Source: Roseococcus pinisoli (lineage in GTDB: Bacteria > Pseudomonadota > Alphaproteobacteria > Acetobacterales > Acetobacteraceae). Taken from it: a stretch of 64,000 nt of DNA. The stretch spans positions 930,001 to 994,000 of the forward strand of contig NZ_JAHCDA010000002.1 of the NCBI RefSeq assembly GCF_018413645.1, in the 5' to 3' direction. Below are positions 35,737 through 44,014 of the stretch, in pieces. The notes beneath the pieces are model-generated. The model ran no database searches and was not told the DNA's origin. It saw nothing but the letters and a program-made list of their open reading frames with translations. The stretch's first letter is position 1, and each line of letters opens with the position of its first letter. The position numbers were made by a program, and so were the translations under genes.

Positions 35737-36807
35737 ATGGCACGAACGCACCGCATCGCCGTCATTCCGGGCGATGGAATCGGCAAGGAAACCACCCCCG
35801 AGGGCCTGCGCGTCCTCGACGCCGCCGCCCGGCGCTTCGGCTTCGATCTCAAGCTGACCCATTACGACTGGTCCTGCGAGACCTACACCAAGACCGGCCG
35901 GATGATGCCCGAGGACGGCCTTGACCAGCTGAAAGACAGCGACAGCGTCTTCCTCGGCGCCGTGGGCTGGCCCGGCGTGCCGGACCACACCTCGCTCTGG
36001 GGCCTGCTGATCCCCATCCGCCGCGGCTTCGACCAGTATGTCTCGCTGCGCCCCTGCAAGCTGCTGCCGGGCGTCTCCACCCCGCTCGCCAACCGCACCC
36101 CCGCCGAGATCGACTTCTACGTCGTCCGCGAGAACACCGAGGGCGAGTATTCCTCCATCGGCGGCACGATGTTCCCGGGCACGGACCGCGAATTCGTCTC
36201 GCAGCAGAGCGTGCTGACGCGCACCGGCACCGACCGCATCATCAAGTACGCCTTCGAGTTGGCCATGAAGCGCCCGCGCAAGAAGGTGACCAGCGCCACC
36301 AAGTCCAATGGCATCACCTTCACCATGCCCTATTGGGATGACCGCTTCGCCGAGATGGCGAAGAACTATCCCGAGGTGAAGACCGACCAGTTCCACATCG
36401 ACATCCTCTGCGCGCATTTCGTGCAGCATCCCGACTGGTTCGACGTGGTGGTGGGCTCCAACCTGTTCGGCGACATCCTCTCCGACCTGGGCCCGGCCGT
36501 GGCCGGCTCCATCGGCGTGGCGGCGAGTGCGAACATCAACCCGGAGAAGGAATTCCCCTCGATGTTCGAGCCGGTGCACGGCTCGGCGCCCGACATCGCG
36601 GGCCGCTTCGTCGCCAACCCGATCGGCCAGATCTGGTCGGGCGCGATGATGCTGGACCATCTCGGCGAGGCCGAGGCGGCCAAGGCCATCACCACGGCCA
36701 TCGAGAAGCTTCTGGCCGAAGGCGGCCCGCGCACGCGTGACCTCGGCGGCCAGGCCGGCACGCTCGACGTGGGCAAGGCCATCGCGGAAGCCGTCGCCGC
36801 GTCCTGA
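35737..36807 (+). CDS. Tartrate dehydrogenase-type isocitrate/isopropylmalate dehydrogenase
   Basis: A 356-residue NAD-dependent beta-decarboxylating dehydrogenase. The N-terminus RIAVIPGDGIGKET, the active-site region RENTEGEYSSIGG, K in TSATKSNG and the metal-binding DILCAHFV and GSNLFGDILSDLG are all present. The segment HTSLWGLLIPIRRGFDQYVSLRPCKLLPG is typical of the tartrate dehydrogenase/decarboxylase (TtuC-like) subgroup, which uses tartrate or malate. The ATG at 35737 has GGGA six bases upstream; an ATG at 35725 is possible but lies directly on the GAGG. Isopropylmalate use is less likely. Confidence 0.88.
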   Translation: MARTHRIAVIPGDGIGKETTPEGLRVLDAAARRFGFDLKLTHYDWSCETYTKTGRMMPEDGLDQLKDSDSVFLGAVGWPGVPDHTSLWGLLIPIRRGFDQYVSLRPCKLLPGVSTPLANRTPAEIDFYVVRENTEGEYSSIGGTMFPGTDREFVSQQSVLTRTGTDRIIKYAFELAMKRPRKKVTSATKSNGITFTMPYWDDRFAEMAKNYPEVKTDQFHIDILCAHFVQHPDWFDVVVGSNLFGDILSDLGPAVAGSIGVAASANINPEKEFPSMFEPVHGSAPDIAGRFVANPIGQIWSGAMMLDHLGEAEAAKAITTAIEKLLAEGGPRTRDLGGQAGTLDVGKAIAEAVAAS

Positions 36808-36815
36808 TACGACGC

Positions 36816-36857
36816 CCCGGGAAGCGTGCCGCGCCTCGGCCCGGCACGCTTCCCGGG
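36816..36857 (+). terminator. Long GC stem-loop after the dehydrogenase gene
   Basis: A 16-bp perfect stem (36816-36831 with 36842-36857, arm CCCGGGAAGCGTGCCG) and a 10-base loop begin 8 bp after the stop codon. No T run follows. It is a strong terminator or RNA-stabilising structure by position. Confidence 0.6.
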
Positions 36858-37006
36858 CCTCGAAACGCCGCGTGATCGCGCGGCGCCGCCGGTGATCAAA
36901 ACGCCTCTTCTGGCGCCGCGATCCCGACCCTATATTATACGGATGCGGGGTGGTGATGCAGCGGCCACACACCCCTTCCCTTTCCGCCGCACAGCCTGAC
37001 GCACAC

Positions 37007-37062
37007 TTGAACGACCGTTCAGATGTGGCTATTGTGACGTGACATTGCGAATGATTCGCAAT
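37007..37062 (+). promoter_or_regulatory. Compact promoter with two palindromic operators
   Basis: TTGAAC (37007-37012), a 17-bp spacer and TATTGT (37030-37035) form a good promoter. A palindrome TGAACG-AC-CGTTCA (37008-37021) overlaps the -35 box; its form recalls TetR-type operators. A second palindrome ATTGCGAA-TGA-TTCGCAAT (37044-37062) covers the likely transcription start and ends just before the ribosome-binding site; it recalls Fur-family operators. Both would block expression of the 80-residue protein. Confidence 0.6.
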
Positions 37063-37072
37063 TGGAGTGAGA

Positions 37073-37315
37073 ATGATGGGTCGAGACTTCAGCCATATCG
37101 CCCGCCGCTGCGAGCGGGCCGTCGTCACCGCCTATCGCGAGCTGCGCGATGTGGGCACGCCGGACCTGTCCGCCTTCCAGGCCTGCACGACGCTGTATCG
37201 CGTCCACCATCCGGAATCCTCCGTGGCCGAAGCGCGCCGCCTGGTCGCCGAATGGGTGGACCATCACATCATGCGCGAGAGCCTGGCGCCGACCCCCGGC
37301 TGCGAGTGCGACTGA
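37073..37315 (+). CDS. Small Cys/His-containing protein of unknown function
   Basis: An 80-residue soluble, mostly helical protein that I do not recognise. It has Cys at 13, 38, 77 and 79, the last two in a C-terminal CEC, and His pairs at 45-46 and 64-65 (YRVHHPES, VDHHIM), a pattern compatible with metal binding. It lacks a signal peptide. The ATG at 37073 has GGAG five bases upstream; GTG at 37067 is too close to that site. The codon use fits its neighbours. The gene stands alone behind a promoter with two operator-like palindromes, and a terminator follows. Confidence 0.72.
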   Translation: MMGRDFSHIARRCERAVVTAYRELRDVGTPDLSAFQACTTLYRVHHPESSVAEARRLVAEWVDHHIMRESLAPTPGCECD

Positions 37316-37367
37316 TCGCCTCGCGCGGCGCCCTCGCCCCGCATTTCTCCAGACAGGACTGAATGTG

Positions 37368-37390
37368 TCGCCGGCGGCCTCCGCCGGCGA
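37368..37390 (+). terminator. Terminator between the small protein and the aminotransferase
   Basis: TCGCCGGCGG-CCT-CCGCCGGCGA is a perfect 10-bp stem followed by TTT on the plus strand. It lies between two convergent genes and can serve both. Confidence 0.65.
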
Positions 37391-37414
37391 TTTCGTATGT
37401 GACGGCCGGGGCGC

Positions 37415-38578
37415 TCAGCTGATCGCCAGGCCGGCCAGCCGCACCGGCAGTTCCGCCAGCCTCTCCGCTTCCGCATTGGCGAAGGCGAGCCGCAAGTGCC
37501 GCTCCTGCCCCGGCCCGAAGAACGAGCCCGGCAGGCAGAGCAGCCCCTTCTCGACAGCCAGGATCTCCGCCGCCCGCTCCGCCTCCGGCGCGCCGTCGGG
37601 CAGCCGCACATAGGCGAAGTAGCTGCCCATCGCATCGATGGAGCCGTCATCGAGAGCGGCCCGGCAGGCAGCCGCGCGCTCGGCCATGATCGCGCGATTG
37701 CCGGCGCGCCAGTCGCGAAGCGCCTCGACCGCCCAGGCCACGGCCTGCTGGCCGGCCCGCGCCGGGCAGATCTGCAACGAGTCGATCGCCTTGGCGAGCT
37801 GCCGCTGGAAAGCCTCGCCCGCGATGACGGCGCCCAGGCGGTGGCCCGGTACGCAATAGGCCTTCGAGAAGCTGTAGAGATGCACGAGCCCGTCCCGCCA
37901 GGCCGGGTCGCTGAACAGGGCATGGGGCGGGCTTTCCGCCTCGGTCAGGAAGTCGCGATAGGTCTCGTCCAGGATGAGCCAGATGCCCCGCCTGCGCGCC
38001 AGCTCCGCAAAGGCGCGGATCACCTCGGCAGAATAGACGGCGCCCGTGGGATTGTTCGGCGTCACCAGCAGGATGGCGCGCGTCCGCCCGTCGATCAGCG
38101 CGGCGGCACGCGCGGGATCCGGCACGAAGCCTTCCTCCGCGCGGCAGGGCAGCGGCCGTGCCTCGATGCCCGCCATGTTCAGCGTCATCTGGTGGTTGAA
38201 GTACCAGGGCGTGGGAACGAGCATGTTGTCGCCCGGCGCGGCGACGACCTTCGCGGCCATGGCGAAGGCCAGGTTGCAGCCGGCCGTGATGGCGACCTCG
38301 CCCGCCGAGATATCGCCCCCGTAGAACCGCACCGCATCGCCGGCCAGCGCCTCGCGCAGCACCGGGTCGCCGGCGATGGGGCCATAGCCGGCCGCGTCGC
38401 GCGATCCCGCTGCCTCGGCCAGGCGCGACAGCAGCTCGGGATGCGGCGGATAGCCCGGCACGGCCTGCGTCAGGTCCAGCGCCGGCCCGTTCCTGCCGTG
38501 GTAGCGCGCAGCCCAGGCACGCACGGTCGGAATGGCGGGGTCGGGCGTGTCGAGGATGGTGGGCGCGAAGGACGGCAT
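37415..38578 (-). CDS. Class I/II pyridoxal-phosphate aminotransferase
   Basis: A 387-residue fold-type I aminotransferase. The PLP lysine is in SFSKAYCVPGHRLG (about residue 233). NNPTGAVYSAEVI and LILDETYRDF, with the Asp that binds the pyridine nitrogen, and a C-terminal Arg region (RHLRLAF) are in place. It transfers an amino group between an amino acid and a 2-oxo acid; specificity is not evident. The ATG at 38578 gives a normal N-terminus. It is the last of three minus-strand genes after the porin and the DNA glycosylase, with a 56-bp gap. Confidence 0.87.
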   Translation of the reverse strand: MPSFAPTILDTPDPAIPTVRAWAARYHGRNGPALDLTQAVPGYPPHPELLSRLAEAAGSRDAAGYGPIAGDPVLREALAGDAVRFYGGDISAGEVAITAGCNLAFAMAAKVVAAPGDNMLVPTPWYFNHQMTLNMAGIEARPLPCRAEEGFVPDPARAAALIDGRTRAILLVTPNNPTGAVYSAEVIRAFAELARRRGIWLILDETYRDFLTEAESPPHALFSDPAWRDGLVHLYSFSKAYCVPGHRLGAVIAGEAFQRQLAKAIDSLQICPARAGQQAVAWAVEALRDWRAGNRAIMAERAAACRAALDDGSIDAMGSYFAYVRLPDGAPEAERAAEILAVEKGLLCLPGSFFGPGQERHLRLAFANAEAERLAELPVRLAGLAIS

Positions 38579-38634
38579 GGCCAGCAAACTGGCACCGCGC
38601 GCCGTGCCGTGGAAGCCGGCGGGCGCCCCCGCTT

Positions 38635-39300
38635 TCAGGGATCCTCGATCAGCGTCCGGCCCGTCACATGGCGCCAGTGGTGCCACAGCAGCCGCGCCGC
38701 CAGCGACCGCTGGGGCGACCAGGCGCGCGCGAGCTCGGCCAGCGCCTTGGGCTTGGGACGAGCCTCCAGCTCGAGCAGGTGCTGCGCGGAATTGGCGAGG
38801 GCAATGTCGCCCGAGGGGAAGATGTCCGTCCTTCCCTCCGCAAAGACGAGATGCACCTCGGAGGTCCAGGGGCCGAGCCCCTTCACCGCGCTCATCATCG
38901 CCACGGCCTCGGCATCCGGCAGCGTCGGCAGGTGCTCGAAGTCCAGCCGGCCGTCGAGGCAGGCCGCGGCCAGGGAACGCGCATGCGCGGCCTTGGGGCG
39001 GGACAGCCCGGCCGTGCCGCACAGCGCGGCATCGTCCAGTGCGAGCAGCCCTTCCGGCGTCAGCGCGCCGGGCAGCGCGGAGAGACGCCGCCAGATGGCG
39101 CCCGCCGCCTGGTTGCTGATCTGCTGGCCGCAGATGGTCCGCAGGATGCCGGCGAAACCGCGCGGCCGGGTGCGCCAGGGCAAGGGGCCCGCGCGTTCCT
39201 CGATAGCAGCGAAGCGGGGCTCGGCCGCGAAGAGGACCTCGCGGTCAGAAAGCGGTGCGGAGGCGGAGGGAGAAGATGGAGACGGGGCCACGATCGGCAT
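38635..39300 (-). CDS. DNA-3-methyladenine glycosylase II (AlkA-type, HhH-GPD)
   Basis: A 221-residue base-excision repair enzyme that removes alkylated purines. The helix-hairpin-helix reads VKGLGPWTSEVHL (about 139-151) and the catalytic Asp is D165 in DIFPSGDIAL. TICGQQISNQAA is the usual N-terminal helix of the HhH-GPD fold. The first 16 residues are Ser/Pro/Ala-rich and overlap the end of the porin gene by 56 bp; no good ribosome-binding site marks the ATG at 39300, so the true start may be later, near residue 17. Confidence 0.85.
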   Translation of the reverse strand: MPIVAPSPSSPSASAPLSDREVLFAAEPRFAAIEERAGPLPWRTRPRGFAGILRTICGQQISNQAAGAIWRRLSALPGALTPEGLLALDDAALCGTAGLSRPKAAHARSLAAACLDGRLDFEHLPTLPDAEAVAMMSAVKGLGPWTSEVHLVFAEGRTDIFPSGDIALANSAQHLLELEARPKPKALAELARAWSPQRSLAARLLWHHWRHVTGRTLIEDP

Positions 39301-40621
39301 TGTAGGCCGGGTTCACCACCAGCTGATAGCCGAGTGCCGCGTTCACGCCGGGCGCGAGCCGCGCATCGTAATAGGCCTCGCCGATCCACTCCGGCCGGTA
39401 GTTCAGCCGGCCGTCGCCGGTGATGAAGCCGATGCCGCCCGCCTCCAGGTAGCGCCGGCGGCCGGCGCTGATCCAGCCGACATTCCCGCCGAGGCCGACC
39501 GTGTCGCCCGGCCGGTTCCAGCGCTGCCCGGTCAGCACGCCGCCCACGGCGATGGCGCGGTCCATCTCGGTGAACATCCAGTTCTGCGTCTGGCCGTCAT
39601 TCCAGGACAGGCGGCCGAAGACGCCGAAATCCTCGGTGATCTGCTGGTCGGCGGAAATCGTGAGGTTGTTCTTGAAGCGATAGGCGCGCGGGTTCTGCTC
39701 GAAGGTCGAGGGATCGGTGGGGTCGATCTCGTTCCAGCGCGATTGCCGGGCGCGGGAGGCGCCGTAGATGACGCGCACGGCGCCCTCGCGCTCGCCAATA
39801 CGCCAGAAGCGCTCGACCGAGGCCAGCGCCTGGAAGCCGCGGGTCACCGAAGGATCGAGGAAGAGGCCGTTGGCCCGGCGCGCCACCTGGAAGGCGCCGC
39901 CACGCACCGCCCAATGGCCGTTCTCCCACTCGACGGCGATGCCGTTGGTGAAGCCGCGCGCATCGGCCGCGTAGTCGAAGCCGCCGCCGCCGACGAGCGC
40001 CCAGTTCATGAACTGCGTGCGCGCATCATGCGCGTAGCGGTTGTCGTCGAAGATGTCCCAGACCGCGAACTTGCCGACGGTGATGGTGATGCGCTCGCGC
40101 GGCATGGGCGCGCTGAAGCGCAGCGGATCGTCATCGGTGTCGACCGTGTCGCCCGACAGGCCGATCGTCTGCCGGAAGAAGGCGCGGGGCACGAAGAAAT
40201 TGGGCTCCGTGGTTCCCAGGCGGAAAGCCTCCCCGTTCGGGAAGGCCGCGACGCCCGTGGAGTTCGACAGGCCGAAGCCGCGGGTCACGGAGGGGTTCAC
40301 GATGAACTCCGCACCCTCCCACAGCCGCCGCCCGACGATCAGGTCGGTCGAGAGCGTGTTGCGCGCCTGGGCGGCCGGCGTGAGGCTGCCCGCGGCGCGA
40401 TAGGGCGAGCGGAAGCCCGCCTGGCCCTGCAGGATGAAGGTCGCCTGGCCGCGGATCATCCAGCCCTGCTCCTCCAGCCGGTCCTGCATCGCGGCCAGCG
40501 AGGGGAAGAGCGCTTCCTCGGGATGCCCGATATTGGGCGTGCCTGCGGAGTTGAAGCGTCCGGTCTGCGCCGCGGCGAGGCCGGGCAGGAGCAACAGGGC
40601 GAGGACCAGGGACAAGCGCAT
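39245..40621 (-). CDS. OprB-type carbohydrate porin
   Basis: A 458-residue outer-membrane beta-barrel of the carbohydrate-selective porin family. It has a signal peptide (MRLSLVLALLLLPGLAAAQ), alternating strand patterns (FIVNPSVTRGFGLSN, GRLSWNDGQTQNWMFTE, YYDARLAPGVNAALGYQLV) and ends in Phe (LRLRTAF), the aromatic end residue needed for barrel assembly. It would let sugars cross the outer membrane. It is divergent from the RraA-like gene with a 151-bp gap. Confidence 0.87.
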   Translation of the reverse strand: MRLSLVLALLLLPGLAAAQTGRFNSAGTPNIGHPEEALFPSLAAMQDRLEEQGWMIRGQATFILQGQAGFRSPYRAAGSLTPAAQARNTLSTDLIVGRRLWEGAEFIVNPSVTRGFGLSNSTGVAAFPNGEAFRLGTTEPNFFVPRAFFRQTIGLSGDTVDTDDDPLRFSAPMPRERITITVGKFAVWDIFDDNRYAHDARTQFMNWALVGGGGFDYAADARGFTNGIAVEWENGHWAVRGGAFQVARRANGLFLDPSVTRGFQALASVERFWRIGEREGAVRVIYGASRARQSRWNEIDPTDPSTFEQNPRAYRFKNNLTISADQQITEDFGVFGRLSWNDGQTQNWMFTEMDRAIAVGGVLTGQRWNRPGDTVGLGGNVGWISAGRRRYLEAGGIGFITGDGRLNYRPEWIGEAYYDARLAPGVNAALGYQLVVNPAYNADRGPVSIFSLRLRTAF

Positions 40622-40772
40622 GTCGCGCCCGCTAGACCGCCCTAGCCGGAACAGCAAGCGCGACTCAATTCTGTCATGTTGCAGGTCACTTATGAGTAAT
40701 GTTCGGGCGCCGGGGGTTTGACGCATTGCCCGCCTGCGATGAAGGTGCGGCCTCCATCCGGAGGACATCCAA

Positions 40773-41477
40773 ATGACCCAGCGCCCCTATACCCAGGCAG
40801 ATCTCGACGCCCTGTGCGAATGGGACACGCCCACCATCTGCAACGCGCTCGAGGTCGTCGTGCCGGCGCGCCGCGGCTACGGCTTCACGGTCCGCACCTT
40901 CGACTGCGCGCATCCCGGCCTGAAGCCGATCTGCGGCCCGGCGCGCGTCGGCACGATCCGCGCGGCCCATCCGCATGGCCGCACGCCCGAGGCCGACCGC
41001 GCCGCGCGCATCGGCTGGTACGAGTACGTCGCCAACACCGACATGCCGACCGTCGTCGTCCTGCAGGACCTCGATGACGTTCCCGGCACCGGCGCCTTCT
41101 GGGGCGAGGTGAACACGGCGGTGCACAAGGGCCTGAAGTCCCTCGGCTGCGTCACCAACGGTTCGATTCGCGACCTCGACATGGTGGCGCCGGGCTTCCA
41201 GCTCCTCGGCATCATCAACCCGAGCCATGCCTTCGTGCATGTCGTCGACTGGGGCCGCCCCGTCACCGTTCATGGCATGGCCGTGAACCACGACGAGGTC
41301 GTGCACGCGGATCGTCACGGCGCTGTCGTGATCCCCGCCGAGGCCGTGAAGGCGATTCCCGCCGCGATCGACCTGCTGACCCGCAAGGAAGCCGTGATCC
41401 TCGAGATGACGAAGCGCCCGGACTTCGACATCGCGAAGCTGCGCGAGGCCCTGGCCAAGTCGTCCGAGATCCATTGA
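40773..41477 (+). CDS. RraA-family protein (aldolase/decarboxylase-like)
   Basis: A 234-residue protein of the RraA/HMG-aldolase superfamily. Members are either 4-hydroxy-4-methyl-2-oxoglutarate aldolase / oxaloacetate decarboxylase or, in enteric bacteria, the RNase E inhibitor RraA. The GCVTNGSIRDLD segment with R133 and D134 is the substrate- and metal-binding signature, favouring a lyase. GGAGGA precedes the ATG. It lies 3 bp before the thioesterase gene, so the two are co-transcribed. Confidence 0.87.
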   Translation: MTQRPYTQADLDALCEWDTPTICNALEVVVPARRGYGFTVRTFDCAHPGLKPICGPARVGTIRAAHPHGRTPEADRAARIGWYEYVANTDMPTVVVLQDLDDVPGTGAFWGEVNTAVHKGLKSLGCVTNGSIRDLDMVAPGFQLLGIINPSHAFVHVVDWGRPVTVHGMAVNHDEVVHADRHGAVVIPAEAVKAIPAAIDLLTRKEAVILEMTKRPDFDIAKLREALAKSSEIH

Positions 41478-41480
41478 GGC

Positions 41481-41972
41481 ATGCCCCCCGTCGAGAACGG
41501 CCCGTCCCCTCGAATCGACGGGGGGTGGTTTCACTGGGATCAGCCGCTGACCTCCGTTCGCCCCGAATGGGTGGACAGCTACAAGCACATGAACATGGGC
41601 AACTACCTGGTTGCCTATGACCTGCAGACGGATCGCCTCTGGCCGCATATCGGCCTGGGGTCTCCGCTGCGGGAACTGGGCCTCGGCACCTTCGCGGCCG
41701 AGGCCTGGCTCGACTATCAGCGCGAGATGCTGGAAGGCATGCCCATCGGCGGGTCGAGCATGGTGCTCGCCTTCGACGAGAAGCGCCTGCTGTGCCGGCA
41801 CCGCATGTTCCACTTCACCGAAGGCTGGACCTCGTCCGAGCACGAGGTGCTCTACCTCTGCGTCGACCTGACCAAGCGGAAGGTCGCGACCTGGCCCGAG
41901 GCCGTGCTCGCCGCCTTCGCACGCGCGGCCACCGGCGAGGCGCCCAAGCGGCTGGCACTCAAGCGCCGCTGA
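41481..41972 (+). CDS. Hot-dog fold thioesterase
   Basis: A 163-residue thioesterase-like protein with the hot-dog fold. The segment VRPEWVDSYKHMNMGNYLVAYD resembles the 4-hydroxybenzoyl-CoA thioesterase group, with the conserved region around the first helix, and TFAAEAWLDYQREMLEG the following strand. It would hydrolyse an acyl-CoA. Its start follows the RraA-like stop by 3 bp. Similar domains occur fused to carnitine dehydrogenases, but nothing here shows that link. A stem-loop follows. Confidence 0.8.
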   Translation: MPPVENGPSPRIDGGWFHWDQPLTSVRPEWVDSYKHMNMGNYLVAYDLQTDRLWPHIGLGSPLRELGLGTFAAEAWLDYQREMLEGMPIGGSSMVLAFDEKRLLCRHRMFHFTEGWTSSEHEVLYLCVDLTKRKVATWPEAVLAAFARAATGEAPKRLALKRR

Positions 41973-41980
41973 TCCCCGAC

Positions 41981-42014
41981 GCGGCGCGCCCTTCGCTCGA
42001 ACGGGCCGCGCCGC
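41981..42014. terminator. Stem-loop between thioesterase and cupin genes
   Basis: GCGGCGCG (41981-41988) and CGCGCCGC (42007-42014) form a GC stem with an additional CCC/GGG pairing inside. It lies 8 bp after the thioesterase stop codon and between convergent genes. Confidence 0.5.
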
Positions 42015-42070
42015 GATCGGAGCGGCCTCAGGTGTTGGGCGGCCGCCGGACGGATCGGCGCGCGTCGGCG

Positions 42071-42445
42071 TCAGGTCGCGGAGGCGAATCCCTTGCCTTC
42101 CCGGCGATAGGCCTCGCGCGGCGGGGCGAAGATGTCGAGGACCCGGCAGCCCTCGGGGCCCGCGCGCATCGTGTGCTCGATGCCGCCAGGGGTGCGCCAG
42201 AAGTCGCCCTTCTTCACCGAAATTTCCTCGCCGCCCTGGATCCGCACGGCGCTGCCTTCGAGCAGCATGCCCCACTGCTCCTCCGGATGGCTGTGCATGG
42301 TGCCCGCGCCGTTGGGCGCGATGGTGACGACGGAGAGCATCGCGTGCTCGCCGGGGAAGATGCGCGTCGTCACGCCGGGGGCGAGCTCCCGCGCCAGCCC
42401 CTGGCCCTCATCGTCGATGTGGTGGAATTCCTGCGCCTGGCTCAT
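42071..42445 (-). CDS. Cupin-domain protein
   Basis: A 124-residue single-cupin protein. The first metal motif is MHSHPEEQWGMLLEG (H51, H53, Glu, with the Gly at the end) and the second includes PGGIEHTMRAG. Small cupins of this kind bind metal and act as isomerases, dioxygenases or ligand sensors; none can be chosen here. A strong AGGAGG precedes the ATG at 42445. It is the last gene of the TauE-like, racemase, cupin unit. Confidence 0.87.
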   Translation of the reverse strand: MSQAQEFHHIDDEGQGLARELAPGVTTRIFPGEHAMLSVVTIAPNGAGTMHSHPEEQWGMLLEGSAVRIQGGEEISVKKGDFWRTPGGIEHTMRAGPEGCRVLDIFAPPREAYRREGKGFASAT

Positions 42446-42482
42446 TGGTCGATCCTCCTGTTTCAGGAAATCTAGCCGCGCT

Positions 42483-43166
42483 TCATTCCCTCGCCCATAG
42501 GATGGCCGCGCGCGCGAGCGCGGCGATGGTGTCGATGACCGGAAAATCGAGCGTCGGCCCCGCCGCGATGCCGAGCGGAATCTCCGTGCAGCCCAGAACC
42601 ACCGCCTTCGCACCTCGCGCGCGCAGGCCCTGCGCGACCTCGGCGAGCGGCGCATAGGCCTCGGCGATGCGATTGGCCTTCACGAGGCCCACGCACGGCA
42701 TGACGAGGCGTTCCTGCGTCTCCGCATCCGGGGTGAGGCATTCAATCCCGAGACGGTCCTGATAAAGACGCATGGCCAGCGTCCCCGTCGTGCCCATCAG
42801 GCCGATGGGCCCTTCCGTCACGCCCTGCCGCCGCAGCTCGGCCGCCGCGGCGTCCACAATGTGCAGGATGGGAAGGTCGGTCGCCGCGCGCATGCCCTCG
42901 TACCAGCCGTGCGCGGTGTTGCAGGGGATCACGATGGCGCCGCAGCCCGCGGCCTCCAGCCCGCGGATGCCGCGGACCAGCGCGGGCAGCGGATCCTCGC
43001 CACCACTCACGCGCGCCGCGGTACGATCCGGCACGCGCGGGTCGGACCAGAGGATCGTCGGGATGTGATCCTGGTCCCGCTCGGCGGGCGTGAGCAGCGT
43101 CAGCTGCCGCATGAACTCGGCGGAGGCGAGCGGTCCCATGCCGCCCAGGACACCCAGCATCTTCAT
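42483..43166 (-). CDS. Aspartate/glutamate racemase family protein
   Basis: A 227-residue cofactor-independent racemase-like enzyme with the two catalytic cysteines in place: PCNTAH near residue 81 and GCTEIPL near 193. MLGVLGGMGPLASAEFM is the usual N-terminus. It probably racemises Asp or a related acid; hydantoin or maleate isomerase relatives have a similar fold. Its start overlaps the stop codon of the TauE/SafE-like gene by 4 bp. Confidence 0.9.
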   Translation of the reverse strand: MKMLGVLGGMGPLASAEFMRQLTLLTPAERDQDHIPTILWSDPRVPDRTAARVSGGEDPLPALVRGIRGLEAAGCGAIVIPCNTAHGWYEGMRAATDLPILHIVDAAAAELRRQGVTEGPIGLMGTTGTLAMRLYQDRLGIECLTPDAETQERLVMPCVGLVKANRIAEAYAPLAEVAQGLRARGAKAVVLGCTEIPLGIAAGPTLDFPVIDTIAALARAAILWARE

Positions 43167-43921
43167 CGGAACAGCCCCTCATAGACCAGCTCCACGCCCG
43201 TCACGGCCAGGAGCACGTAGATGATGCGATAGAAAACCCGGTCGCTCATGCGGCCCTGCAGCCAGACGCCCAACCGAATGCCGATCGGCGCCAGCGGCAG
43301 CAGCACGAGGCTCGTCAGCACATTCTGCAGGGAAAGCGCGCCGAGGAAGAAGTAGGGCACGAGCTTGAGGTAGTTCACCGTCGCGAAGAGCGCCACGGTC
43401 GTGGCCGTGAGCCGCGCGCGGTCCAGCTTCAGCGGATAGAGATAGACGGCGGCAGGCGGCCCACCGGCATGGGCGATGAAGCTCGTGAAGCCGGCGCAGG
43501 CGCCCCAGAACCGCCCCTTGATCTTCGAGGCCACCGCGGCCGGCACGACACGGTTGCCGCGCTCCAGCCACAGGCTGCGCGCCAGGAAGACCAGCGTGAT
43601 GGTGCCGATGAAGATCTTCACCACGGCATCCGAAAGCGCGCCGAAGACCAGCGTGCCCAGCCCGATCCCGATCACCGCGCCCGGCAGCAGGATGCGCAGC
43701 TGCTCGCGGTCCCACTTGCCCCACCAGGCGCGGAGTGCCGCGATATCCATGGCGCAGAGCACCGGCAGCGCGATGCCCGCGGCCTGCGAGGCCGGCATCA
43801 CCAGCGACATCATGGGAACGCCCGTATTGCCCGCGCCCGAGGCGAAGCCGCCCTTGCTGATGCCCGTGATGAGAAAGGCCGGGATGGCCAGCGCGTAGAA
43901 CCAGGGATCGGTGATGAGCAA
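43163..43921 (-). CDS. TauE/SafE-family membrane transporter
   Basis: A 252-residue membrane protein with about eight hydrophobic helices of the TauE/SafE (sulfite/organosulfonate exporter) family. GISKGGFASGAGNTGVPMMSL is the first repeat signature and AHAGGPPAAVYLYPLKL the second. It would export or import a small anion. It is coupled to the racemase gene and divergent from another TauE/SafE gene; the two proteins differ strongly and are not recent copies. Confidence 0.88.
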   Translation of the reverse strand: MLITDPWFYALAIPAFLITGISKGGFASGAGNTGVPMMSLVMPASQAAGIALPVLCAMDIAALRAWWGKWDREQLRILLPGAVIGIGLGTLVFGALSDAVVKIFIGTITLVFLARSLWLERGNRVVPAAVASKIKGRFWGACAGFTSFIAHAGGPPAAVYLYPLKLDRARLTATTVALFATVNYLKLVPYFFLGALSLQNVLTSLVLLPLAPIGIRLGVWLQGRMSDRVFYRIIYVLLAVTGVELVYEGLFR

Positions 43922-44014
43922 GCGGCCTCGCGGGGATGACAGTGGGGCGTTGCGAAGCTATGGCAATGGAGGCGGAACGACCACTGCCGGGAACGTCTGA
44001 AAGGCCTGTTTTCT

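Noticed and set aside
36931-36939. TATATTATA, a candidate -10 box in either direction
   Set aside because: No -35 box at the right distance on either strand, and a better promoter lies 70 bp downstream for the 80-residue protein.
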